From positions 6,262,001 to 6,326,000 of the forward strand of contig NC_087074.1 in NCBI RefSeq assembly GCF_026151205.1: 64,000 nt of DNA. The letters are read 5' to 3'. Position numbers and translations under genes: made by a program. Below are positions 47,236 through 58,837 of the stretch, one piece after another. The notes beneath the pieces were generated by a model. It saw only the letters and a program-made list of their open reading frames with translations, was not told where the DNA came from and searched no databases. The stretch comes from Bolinopsis microptera. Its lineage: Eukaryota > Ctenophora > Tentaculata > Lobata > Bolinopsidae. Numbering within the stretch: the first letter of the stretch is position 1; each line of letters begins with the position of its first letter.

Positions 47236-48507
47236 CAGGCCACTCCAATGACTAGGAGGAGACATTTTCAAGTACAAGTAAGTAATTGTTTCTATGGAAG
47301 TCATATCCTGGTACACAAATCTGATAGAACGAATATCAATAACGGCCAATGGTGCAAAAAGGGCGGTATTATAGTTATACCACACGTGTATGTTGCCTCT
47401 GCCGATAAGTTACTCCACAACTACAGTGGAATATGTATGTTTCCTATTTATCCCAATAAAATAACAACAAAAGTGATAAAAAGGTAACCAAATACATCAT
47501 GGCTCAGCAAGGAACAGCAAATAACAGCATTGTTGGTTACATTTAAGAAAATGAATCTTGTGAGATGGCTGATTGTGTCCGAGAATGGCATTGTTCGAGC
47601 GTCACAACATTTCAAAGTTACCTGGCCCGCTTACTACAGGCATCAATAGTTCAAGTTGCTATTTTTATGCCCAGTTTTTAGCGCAAATACAGTTACAAGA
47701 TATACCTTAAATGCATTTTTTTGTGAGCCGTCCAAAAAAGTGGCCTCTTAGTTATTGGTGTGACGCTCTAGGATGATTGTTGAGGAAACTGTGTCAAATA
47801 TATTATGTTGGTGGGCAACAATTGTATCAATGTTATCGGTATCCATTATTAAAATGCTTATTCCAAAAACGATTTATTTTTATCTAGACTATAAATTTGA
47901 AAGAACTAAAAGCTAACCCTACAATTCAACAAGTTCGATGAGTTCCGCGAGCTTTGAATAAGATAGGGTAAGAAGTGCTTAATTGTGGTGATATGTGACA
48001 CTTTCTATACCCCGACAACTAAGTCGCTTAATTGCGAATGTAAACTAAGATATAACAGTAAAACCTTGGTTAAACTTAACGAGATATAAGAAGTGGGAAC
48101 ACAACACATGCAACATGAACATGGAAGTTTACAAAAAGTGAGCAGAACGGCTATAATAGTGTTTTCTATCATGTATCAATGTTTAATAAAACAATTTCAT
48201 GTTAAAAGTAAAACATGAAAACGGACATGGTTATTAAATCTACAGTTACACCACCAAATCGTGAAAGTTAACAAAACGGCTCGGTATTTAGTTTCAAGTG
48301 TTCCCCTGTGCTGTAACCTCGGTAGCTAGAACTGGGTCAGGTGCTAAACTGAATCATTTCTTTTGTCCTTTTTAAAAGGCATCCATATGGCGTCTTGTGA
48401 GATCTAGTATCTTGATCAGCCCAATAAGGATACAATCATGAGGCTTCCTTATGTACAATTTACATTACCGATATGTGCGCTAAATGGATGTATGGGTTCA
48501 TCTCAGC

Positions 48508-48683
48508 CATAGTTGGTTCGTGCGCACTTAACGTACTTTTAAAACATAACGCACTTAACGTACGAAAAAACGTAAAACGGTGAATTCAACGGTAAATGTA
48601 CTTAAACGCACATTTAACGCACGAAATAATTCAAACGCACTTTACGTACTTTTCCCGAAAAATTGACGCACGAACCAACTATG
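48508..48683. mobile_element. 176-bp MITE with 8-bp target duplication
   Basis: Terminal inverted repeats of 17 bp (CATAGTTGGTTCGTGCG) bound a non-coding body packed with subterminal words such as CGCACTTAACGTAC and CGCACGAA. ATCTCAGC is perfectly duplicated at 48500-48507 and 48684-48691. The 8-bp duplication and dense subterminal motifs fit the hAT superfamily; this is an inference without a transposase. Confidence 0.9.
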
Positions 48684-48879
48684 ATCTCAGCTACACAGCT
48701 ACACAAAGTGTAAAATCTTGTGCTAAAATTCTTTAACTATACAACAATCGCAATATGATGAACGAAAAATATTGCGCTATACGTTATCATATCCAATATC
48801 ATGTCATAGTGCTGGCAAACACGACCGTTGCCATTATACAGATACTCGATATACTATTTACCTCCTATACTATAAGTAT

Positions 48880-48930
48880 ACTTGCTACACGTTGTATACC
48901 TCTCTCGTGCACGCAAAGCGTGCACTGCGG
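48880..48930. repeat. Shared 50-bp module with hairpin, copy 2
   Basis: Matches 35024-35076. GTGCACGC-AAA-GCGTGCAC forms a perfect 8-bp stem with a 3-nt loop. Confidence 0.65.
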
Positions 48931-49127
48931 CCGGAGGCCGTCGGTGCCCAGGTCAATACCATGACATATTTCGCATATATATATATATATATATTTCATG
49001 GCTGGACTTCTACACAATAAAAGAAAGCGGTTGTGATTAGATCTTCGAAAGTCTTTGCATCGTTTATTTACATCAATTCTCAATAAATGTAATAGATTTG
49101 TAGTGTTGTAATTAGTTTATATATAAA

Positions 49128-49530
49128 GCTCGCTTTTCCCATTCATTTACAATTACAATTGTAATAGATTAAGAAGAACTACCTGAAGGCAGAGATGTAC
49201 TCGGCAATAAAGATTCAATAATGAATAAACATCAGCTAATTAGACACTAACTATACCGCCATTATCCCGAAGTACTAGGTATCGACCCAAAATCAACCCA
49301 AAGAGATTTTTACAGCATGTGATTGTCATTGATGCATAATTAATCGAAACCTTTTAATACAATTCGTAAGCCGTGAATGAATGGGAAAAGCGAGCGACCG
49401 ATTTCATTCTCGGTATCATTTTTCATTTGCAGACGGTCATTCCAATTAATATCATTTACTTTTGTTTGGGAAAGAGAGACACTGGCAGCGGTCCACTCTA
49501 CCCAATTATGGGTTTTGGTCAAATTAATAT
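49128..49530. mobile_element. Dispersed element copy 2, inverted arms 20 bp
   Basis: GCTCGCTTTTCCCATTCATT at 49128-49147 is inverted at 49376-49395. The following stretch to 49530 repeats window bases 37-208. It has no protein-coding content. The frames within (for example around the GAGAGACACTGGCAGCGGT block) differ between copies. Confidence 0.7.
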
Positions 49531-50221
49531 CAAGAGGCATGGTGAAACTGAAACTAGCGGGCTGCGATGAATGGGGCCGGGGACTTACCATTTCAATTTG
49601 CCAATCCGTATAAGTTATTGTGAGCCAAAGCCAAAGGTTGAACAAAATGATAGCAGCGCAATTAAATTGCTATTTTCACCCAGGGTTTTTGTTATTGACA
49701 AATTCCACCTTACATTGAGATAGGAAATGGACACTGAAACAGTTCCGTAATTTATAAGTGGATAATACAGTGCAACCCCATTTATATTATTTATTAGTTA
49801 TTAATTTATTATCATTTTTATTATTAGTTTTACTGCGCCGATTCACCGCAATGCCCAATTTACAACAGCCATTTCCTTCCCCCAAATAGGGCTAAACATA
49901 TTTATTACATGATCAGTGTTCATTTCGAAATCCTTTCTTTTTTGTTTGATTACTGAGAGTGAAAATGAGTTCGTTTGAATAATTTTCTTTCAAAACACAT
50001 ATTAATTTGTAAAGATCTTTATAATTTTTAATTTATTTCTAATTTCTAATTTCTTCACAATGGAAACAATGAACAATCAATATTCCGATTTACCGCAAAC
50101 TCCGATTTACCGCCGTTTTTTCCTTCCTCCCAAACTCCGTCAGAGTCCGTGGTAAATCGGGATATTACTGTACAAAATTACTTATTTAAGTAAAGTAATC
50201 ATAGATACTCGTTTCATTTTC

Positions 50222-50345
50222 CTTTTTCGCATTTCCCTTTTCGAATTACCCTTTTTGAATTCGAATTACCCTTTTCGCATATCCTTTTTCGCATATCCTT
50301 TTTCGCATTTCGCATTTCGTACTTCCCTTTTCGCATTTCCCTTTT
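50222..50345. repeat. Tandem CCCTTTTCGCATTT-like units
   Basis: Eight to ten imperfect units of about 10-14 bp alternating CTTTTTCGCAT, TTCGAATTACC and CCCTTTTCGCATTT. Confidence 0.8.
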
Positions 50346-51039
50346 CGCGCGCACGAAAGGGATGTGCATCGTGTGTAGACTCACTCACTGTAGCAAAGTG
50401 ATCAGCAGAGTTTTAAAATGTTCCCACTTATTAATTGCTGCAAGGTGGTTATAAAAGCTAAAAATAGCAATAGTGAATGGTTAAAAATGGCGAGAAAGAA
50501 AATGTTTGAGTTGAGAGACGAGAGTGGGGTATGTACTTGATTTTTCCGTCACAGTTTGTTTTAGATAGCAACAAACTATACTCAATCGCTAAACGGAAAT
50601 CGCGGCACGTGTGGAATCGCGATTTTTTCCCATTTCCCGCGACAAATCGCGATTTTTGACGTTTGCCGCAACAAATCGCTCATAATGATTATGATCAGGG
50701 TAGCTTGAAACATGTATGAACATGTAATGAACAAAAGGCAAAGCAGTTTCCTGAAAAATCTTGAAAAAATTTCGGTCCGAGTAATTCTCGATACGTTCCT
50801 TTGTTGACAGAGTTCCCGCCTGCATTCCTAGATCGCATTACAAAATCGTATATCGAGAAGTAGGTACTATTACTAGTTACGGACTTCAGTTATAAAGTGA
50901 ACCGAAAACAATATGTTATATGTTAGGCTCATAATGACCAGGGTAGCATGAACCGTGGAAAACAATTGGTTTCCAGGAATCCACTTTCACAAGCATTTCT
51001 TAACCCATTCGTCTGCTGACGTAACATTGTTAGCCAAAA

Positions 51040-51145
51040 ACGTCCATGAAACTTGACCACTAGGCATAAAATTGACCACTAGACATAAAGTTGTCCACTA
51101 GACAAATAAAACTTGACCACTAGACATAAAGTTGACCACTAGACA
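51040..51145. repeat. ACTTGACCACTAGACATAAA repeats
   Basis: Five imperfect units of about 20 bp, differing at GACC/GTCC and CATAAA/CAAATAAA. Three more units lie at 51874-51930, so the block is dispersed locally. Confidence 0.85.
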
Positions 51146-54100
51146 CCCCAATCAATGTCTGGAAAACTCCAAACATTCACATGACGATGACTTACCCCAT
51201 TTAAGGAATTGTACGAAGATGAACAAAGGCAAAGATGAGGAGATATAATAATATGTAACAATTATTGTAATAAGGTTAGTTAGGAGTTATAATTACAATT
51301 AATGTATATTATAACTTTATAACAAACCTTAGCGAACTCAATACGGATAACAGCGGTAAACTTAAAGGAAAACTTATACAAAAGATACCACAATGCTGGC
51401 AATATGCCGCAGCCTCTAAGTCGCCCACAAAACGCCACTGAACTGACAAATTTTGCCACTATAATCGATAGATCTAAAGATGTAAAGTGATATAAACCTC
51501 ATTCTGTCCGATAACCATAATATGTCATAGGACCACTTAAGTTCCAAAACCACGTGCCTAAGAACAACTTGTTCACTTGAAGAACCATGGAAATTTCTGG
51601 AATCTACGAAAAAATACCCATTGTACACACGAATAGCATAAAATGTAGAATGTTTTAAAATAACCGTGTATGAACGGAATTATGATATGGGGCAAGCCAG
51701 AAACACGCATACTTACTTTACCGCTGATCTATCTAGCACCAGAAGAAGTTTAGAAGTAAAACTCCAGAGAAAAGTATTAAAGAGACGGGTGTGATGGTTC
51801 TATTTGATGGATCTCTCTATATACAATGTTCCAAAGTAGTAAGTTGTTTTTAGCAGAAACTTCATAAAGTTGACTAGATCACTAGACATATAAAACTTGA
51901 CCACTAGACATAGACTTGACTACTAGACATACAATGGATTATGAAATAGTGCAGTAGGTGAAATCAATGTTATTATTGATTGTCACTTGTCAGATACTTA
52001 TCACAAACGTCGTCGGATCTATAGTTATTGATTTGTGTTTTGCTTGTATTGAACTATCAGTATTGAACAATGGACCGCTTTCTAAAACGTCCTGCGGACA
52101 AATCGCCGGGACCTTCGTAGTTTGTATAGTAAACAGTCGGCTGTTTCAAAACAGGTCAATGTGACTGCTTCCGTTAGATCTAACTGGCTGAATTTGGGAA
52201 AGCGACGTTCTACAGAGATAATGGAAAGTGTAGATATAGAATTGCTGATTGTTGGCAAAATTTGAGATTACTTCATATCTTGTTATTATGGACCCCCATC
52301 AGCCTGTGTCGGATAATATAATTTGAGATCACATCATCATGGGACATGAGCCGATAAAATTGAATAGTTAACGAATATATGAAAATATTATCTTTCGCCG
52401 CGTTTTTCGAGATTTCCCCCGCGATTTTACCTACTTGTCGCGGCGCCGCGATTGTTGGCCTAAATTATCGCGATTGTCTTTTGTCCTTGAATTACGTGTA
52501 GAATATTAATCTCCTGTTGATAGGGTGCAAATCTATTATGTTCGACTCTTGTCCGACAACACTATTTTCTTGTATTTGAAGTGATATCTTAAATTAAAGC
52601 CCAAACTTGCACGGATTATCCGTTTCATACTTATATTATTATAGCCATTTTACTAACTGGAAAGTTTCAAGAAAATCTTACAGTATGATCTCGAGATATA
52701 CCTGCCTTGGTACCATTTAAAAGCACCGATTTGGAGATATTTTCTTGTTTTTGAAGTGATATCTCAAATGTTTTCCCCTTAGCATTGATAACCAGCCACA
52801 AATAGATATTTTAAAAACTATTCGTAACTTATAACTATTTGCAAGAACTGTAGGAACTTACTCCATACTCATTTCTTGTCATTTTCCCCACCACTAGGTG
52901 CTGAGCAAAGATTACTTTTTTAAATTTGGTTGCTTGATATAACAAAGTTAAGTGAAACAGCTGGCGTTATTCCCATGTAAACCGTAATTTACCGAAAGCA
53001 AAAGTAAAATGTGAGTTGTGTAAATGTCGATTTTACGGCATTGTGTAGATAAAATGGTGACCTGAGGCACAACGTATACCATATGGTCTATATACGTATT
53101 ACTGTAAGTTGAACTTAAAGTATATTGCATTTTGAACTACTAGTACTACAAGTATGAATGTTTGTCTTTGCTATTCGCTACCTTAAATCCTGTTCATATA
53201 ACTTTAATTGTTGACTTTTTAGCAGGAGCACGTTTTCTGCAAAGTGATTGATAAGATACCATGTGATCATCACACTACACGTATTCATATCTTCATATAG
53301 TTCTCGAATCTCATCATTTGACTTTGTGACCACAATAGATATTTGGCATGTTGCCTTGATATGTGCGCGATTACTTTTAGCTTTCGATTGTCTCAGTCTC
53401 AGTCTCGCGTCTCGAAACCAATTTTTTATGAATTTTTGTATGAACCGTGGGGCAAGCTTTGTGGGGCAAGCTTTCGAGAACTGCTCTGAGCTCTGGGTCC
53501 CGAGTCTTGCCCCTAAAGACCCGGTCTAGTATGTAACTCGAGTAGTGGGTACTTTGGTAGCCGATATCACATTTTGCACCTGTTAGGTAAGTACCGCTAT
53601 TGTTTACTACAAGGACCACTTTTAGTCGCACCAAATATTTGTACGTGTTATGTCTATAACACGTACATATAAGAGAAAATTTACAAAATTTCAGAAATTT
53701 AGATTATTTGTTTACCTAACTTTTAACCATTGCTCGAAATTCTTGAAATAAACCTTACTTGATATAAGTTCGGTTCCGGCAAATTTCTGACTTGTCACCA
53801 AACCTAACCGGTAACCGGGCGGAGTTTTGACGAGCTGCTATTAGGAATGTGCGTCTATTCCAGCCCGAGTCACGCAATCCTGTAACTTGGCACCTAACTC
53901 CTCAGACTTCACTACCCACACACTTCACCTCCTTACCACTCGGTCTTGCAGATAACATGCGCGCGCAACCGGCCTTGGAGACCTTATAGTTTATGTTAGT
54001 GTTACGCTGACATCACCTCTCCAGCACGCCTTTCTATAACACCGCTGAATTAGTTTAGAGCCAGATTTGATCAAGTAGTGATGGAGCTGAATAATTATGA

Positions 54101-54774
54101 GTCATAGTTGCGTCACACCCTCCAAGCCTTATTAGGTCAAATATTGTATTATTTGATCGAAGGCGGGAGGTATTTAGAATCGGTTCCTTATCCGTGTGAA
54201 TATCCAATGTTCGCATCATAATCAGATAAAGCACTTAGTGATGATTTCAGTACGGTTAATACAGGACACTTTTGTGTATTGAGTTTCTTGTTTCATTGTT
54301 CATTTGAGTGCTTGCTTATGCTTAATTTTATGTTGAATATTCTTCTCAGTACTTGATTTCATTGTGCTTTGACATATCTTTGTGCTTGAGGTTTGTAGGC
54401 TGCGAATCTTCAATTAATTGCAACTATTGTGCATGATCTGTATGAGGATCTGCATGCTTATTCAAGATTGACAAACGCCATTAAAATGTGCACATGAATA
54501 TGCCAGACTAGACTGGGTTCACGACTGGGGAATTATAATTTGTTTTTTGAATGGTGTTGACAGGTGTGGGTAGCCGGTGAGATTGTACAAAAACTCGTAA
54601 CCCGGGACAACCACGTCGACATTTCAGTTCATCCTTACAACAATGTCTGACATGATTGCTGACCGGAACTGAACCTTAACGCATACAAATATAGTCAGCT
54701 ATTTTTATTTTTCATGTTTTTAGCGACTCTGATATTTAGCAGGTATAGTTGCTTAGTTTTGCGTTATATCGTTT

Positions 54775-54905
54775 TTATCACCTAGTGATCGTATTTAACA
54801 CGTTTATAGGTGATTACCTATAAGTGACCGTATTTAACGCGTTACTATGTGATAACCTAGTAACCGTATTTAACACGTTACTAGGTGATCACCTAGTAAC
54901 CACGT
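54775..54905. repeat. 40-bp tandem unit with internal dyads
   Basis: CCGTATTTAACACGTTACTA occurs three times at about 40-bp spacing (near 54787, 54828 and 54866) with small changes. Each is followed by TAGGTGATCACCTA-type dyad sequence. Confidence 0.82.
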
Positions 54906-55569
54906 TTAGTTACACGTAGGTAACGACTAGTAATTAACATATAATGCGGAAACATTACCCCTATAATTGTAGAACCACTAAGATCATCACCTAATGAGTT
55001 GAGGAAAAATAACATAATTTAGATTCCTAAAGCTTGTGCCTCAATTCCCAAAGTGCTTCCTACCGTGATTGGCAGGTAAACAAATGATCAAACACACTCA
55101 CTCACATATAATACCTTAATATCCTAGGAATGTTCCTGCTTGACGATCATCTAGGCTTGCTACATTTGCGGAATGTTCTGTGTGTGCTGTTGAGTGTACA
55201 TGACTGCATTTACAATCCCGGTTATCAGCTCTCCATGTGGCGAATCTATCAGTTGTTGTAGACTTAATTACATCGTCAACAGTATACACATTACACACGC
55301 TCTTATATGCTGTATTATGTCATACGTATATTTTTCATTAACATGTGTTATTTGATGAGAAGCTGAAATTTCTCGACAGCAATTTTATCATTGATAGTAA
55401 AAGGTGATCAAAATATTTTGTTCTATATCTTTTGTTTGTTGGTCACCATACGTTAGTCGCAGTCTTTTGTTTGTTTCTGTTTGTGAAGCCATTTACACAC
55501 AATGCTGAGTCTGGCAGCTGCTAACAAAAGACACATTTATACCGTGGTACTACCTGAGAGTCTGAGACC

Positions 55570-55990
55570 CTGATTCTAGACTGGTAATAGTATGGGTTAC
55601 CAGTCTGGTTATTACCAGGGTGGTAATAGGCTGCTCCATTTCGTTCTAAACTCATAATACTATGGTATTATTTTATTTATTACCAAGCTGATTATCGACA
55701 TATGGCCATGGTAATGGGCTGGTTTTGTTTTCTTTCAAGACTAGTAATACATATGATTACCAACCTGCTGCTACCACCCCACGTTATAAGCACGTGCAAG
55801 AAACCAGGGATGTTAAAATTACTTCCTACGTATCACTCTTACTTGACTGCATGTCACGTGATAACGAAGCAAGGTATTACCCGACTAGTAATACCCTGTT
55901 GTAACTAGGGTGATATGCCCAGGTAGCCCGATTTTTCCTTTCTAGACTAGTAACAGTCTAGGTTGCTACTGCCAGGGTGGTGACGCTTTT
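55570..55990. repeat. Diverged repeats of GACTGGTAATA
   Basis: CTAGACTGGTAATAGTATGG, its partial complement and shortened forms (TTACCAGTCTGG, GACTAGTAATAC, GACTAGTAACAG) recur about ten times at roughly 30-70 bp spacing. No gene is seen. Confidence 0.6.
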
Positions 55991-56126
55991 GATTACCGGT
56001 TTAGAATGAGTCTTATCAGTTGCTATTGATCGTGCTATCACATACCCCAAAATACAATAAATAATATTCTGCATCTTTTATTCTAAATAAACACGTATAG
56101 GGTCAATAGTATAGATTACCCCTGGT

Positions 56127-56970
56127 TCTAATCCTCAAACCCCTTGTTCTAATCCTCAAACCCTTGGTTTGCGTCCTCCAACCCCTGGTTCAAGTCCTCA
56201 AACCCCTGGTTCAAGTCCTCAAACCCCTGGTTCAAGTCCTCCAACCCCTGGTTCAAGTCCTCCGACCCCTGGTTCAAGTCCTCCAACCCCTGGTTCAAGT
56301 CCTCAAACCCCTGGTTCAAGTCCTCCAACCCCTGGTTCAAGTCCTCCAACCCCTGGTTCAAGTCCTCAAACCCCTTGTTCAAGTCCTCAAACCCCTTGTT
56401 CTAATCCTCCAACCCTTGGTTTGCGTCCTCAAACCCCTGATTCCAGTTCTCAAACCCCTGATTCCAGTTCTCAAACCCCTGGTTCCAGTCCTCAAACCCC
56501 TGGTTCAAGTCCTTAAACCCATGGTTCAAGTCCTCCAACCCCTGGTTCAAGTCCTTAAACACATGGTTCAAGTCCTCCAACCCCTGGTTCAAGTCCTCCA
56601 ACCCCTGGGGTTCAAGTCCTCCAACCCCTGGTTCAAGTCCTCCAACCCCTGGTTCAAGTCCTCCAATCCCTGGTTCAAGTCCTCCAACCCCTGGTTCAAG
56701 TCCTCCAACCCCTGGTTCAAGTCCTCCAACCCCTGGTTCAAGTCCTCCAACCCCTGGTTCAAGTCCTCCAACCCCTGGTTCAAGTCCTCCAACCCCTGGT
56801 TCAAGTCCTCCAACCCCTGGTTCAAGTCCTCCAACCCCTGGTTCAAGTCCTCCAACCCCTGGTTCAAGTCCTCCAACCCCTGGTTCAAGTCCTCCAACCC
56901 CTGGTTCAAGTCCTCCAACCCCTGGTTCAAGTCCTTAAACCCCTGGTTCAAGTCCTCCAACCCCTGGTTG
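56127..56970. repeat. 21-bp minisatellite carrying B-box-like sequence
   Basis: About 40 units of GGTTCAAGTCCTCCAACCCC plus T. I counted 31 exact GGTTCAAGTCC, which fits the RNA polymerase III B-box consensus GGTTCRANTCC. The 5' units are more diverged (TTCTAATCC, TTTGCGTCC, TTCCAGTTC). Unit length is a multiple of 3, so both strands are open (LNQGLED on minus, SSNPWFK and VQVLQPL on plus), but there are no flanking exon signals. Confidence 0.95.
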
Positions 56971-58837
56971 TTTTTCAAAAAATGTTATGTAGTTCCTAGA
57001 AACAACAAGAAAAATGTAATAATACAATGCGGAGAAGTTTGGCTTCGAAGTTTGTGCCATCCTCTATTCTAACTTTCTAACCATTTAAAAACCATACTCA
57101 ACATTAACATACCTGAGATTTTATGATATCTTGAATTGCTACAAAGCTACAATAACTGAGCTTCTGAATTTTATACTTTGTACACAGTCATCAGTACGCG
57201 ATAATTGATAATTGGGCGGGGTTTTTTTTTTCGAAAACCGCCCGAATTTTTCAAAAGATTTATTTTGCATTGCTACATTCTCTTATGAACTAAGATATAA
57301 TAATGAATAAAATGATTCCTCATAAAATTACCTAATGAAGTAGGCTATGTTCATTGTCTAGCTTTTTGAAAAGTGTAAATTTAGGGTATCTTCATACAAA
57401 CCTTATCCCACATTGTTTCAATTTCGGCAATTACCCCAAACTCTTGCACGAGAAATGATCCTGCACACGAAATGATCATGCAAACACAAAAGTGTCATTA
57501 AAAGTAGAATTGAGAGCATTGTATAGCGGTAATTCTTAGTCGAATCTTGGTGGGAACGACCACTATTCTCACAATAAACCCGCCCTATTCTTTACCTTTC
57601 ATAGTATAGACATCAGAATGTTTTGTCTAATTTCTCTAGCACATATTGTACTTTTCAACCGCTCCTCTCCTTCATTTTTAATTCACCAGCTGCTGAAATA
57701 ATGTTATTGAAATGGATCATCAAACCCAGAGTTGATAGGCCAGCCGCTATGACCGCTTTACTTCCACATATCTGATAATATTGGGTTTCAAGTGATACAT
57801 CTGCATACATGCGATTATTTCCCCAATTTGATTACTTAAATTAATTTCTCTGTAAACGGTGCTTACCTCAGCAAGTCACAGATTTTCTTTGTTATCGTTC
57901 CGTAAAATTACAAGAATTTGGTGCCAAATTCTTGTTAAGGGTTGTCAATTTTCACCCGCCACCAGTAGTGGGAACATGTCTACGCATTTGCCACTTTGCA
58001 GTACCTTGTGGGAAATAATATACAATTATAGAGGGAGCCCTGCTAAGAGCTGGATCAGTTGTAAATAATAAGATTAGATTGCAGAGTCTATGTAGCGAAG
58101 ATATTTGGTATAAAACCCATATTCTATTACCTCTCACGTTTCTCTGGTTTTCTCTGTGTTCTGGACAACTTGGCACCGTCACCGTTGCTCTTAGGAACAA
58201 CTTGACCCTGTCCCCGTCGCTTTTGGTGATATGACTTGTCACTGTCACTCTTAGGGATTATCGCCTGCTTGACCTGATTTTATAGCGACTCATAATCAGT
58301 AGCGTAACGGCGACAATTTCCCGAATTTTAGGCATTTTTAAAAAGAAAAACGTTTCATGTTTTGTATTATCCCATCCACTTGAACCTTAGGTCGACGCGA
58401 AAAAAATATTTAGTGTACAAAATAATTGTATACCTGACCTTTTTTTTCTTCTTTATTTTAGGACATTATAAAAATGTAAGGGTCGGAAACATTTTTAGTC
58501 CGAGAGGGGGGGGGGGGGCACATTTGTACGTTTCGTCACTGCTCATACTTAGAGGTAGAATAATTAAACAAATTAGGTAGAATAATTAAGCAAATCCTTT
58601 ATCAGCTATAATTCGTATTCATAGCCTCGAAACTTTTATTGCATATTTTTACATTATTTACAACCACCGATAGCCCTATCTTAAACCGAAGCATGTCCAA
58701 TTACAGCGTTCACTTCAATAATAATGAATTAGAGGTATCTAAATAAAGGACCCTGATAACAAGGTCCCCCTAAATTAGATTAAAACTGCTAAATGTTGCA
58801 TTACTGGCCAGTAAACACCTCCCCACCTGTAGGAAGA
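56971..58837. other. Gene-free stretch upstream of the LDLa gene
   Basis: No gene is recognised. A 13-G homopolymer lies at 58506-58518. It presumably includes the LDLa gene's promoter, for which I see no clear core element. Confidence 0.4.

Larger units (their letters stand above)
44940..48507. other. Gene-free AT-rich region
   Basis: No coding region, RNA gene or large repeat is recognised apart from the entries below. Short TA dinucleotide runs occur near 45430 and 46449. The open frames are short and lack family features. Confidence 0.4.
49531..54779. other. Gene-free region with small repeats
   Basis: No gene is recognised. Notable items are listed separately (50222-50345, 51040-51145). 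Other short repeats include CAGGGTAGC(T/A)TGAA near 50697 and 50941, GGGGCAAGCTTT twice near 53450, and CGCGATT-rich patches near 50620 and 52400. Confidence 0.35.

Noticed and set aside
56149-57072. Seven-residue LNQGLED repeat protein (coiled-coil-like) on minus, and SSNPWFK on plus
   Set aside because: The 21-bp unit is a multiple of 3, so every frame without a stop stays open. There are no flanking exons or signal sequence.
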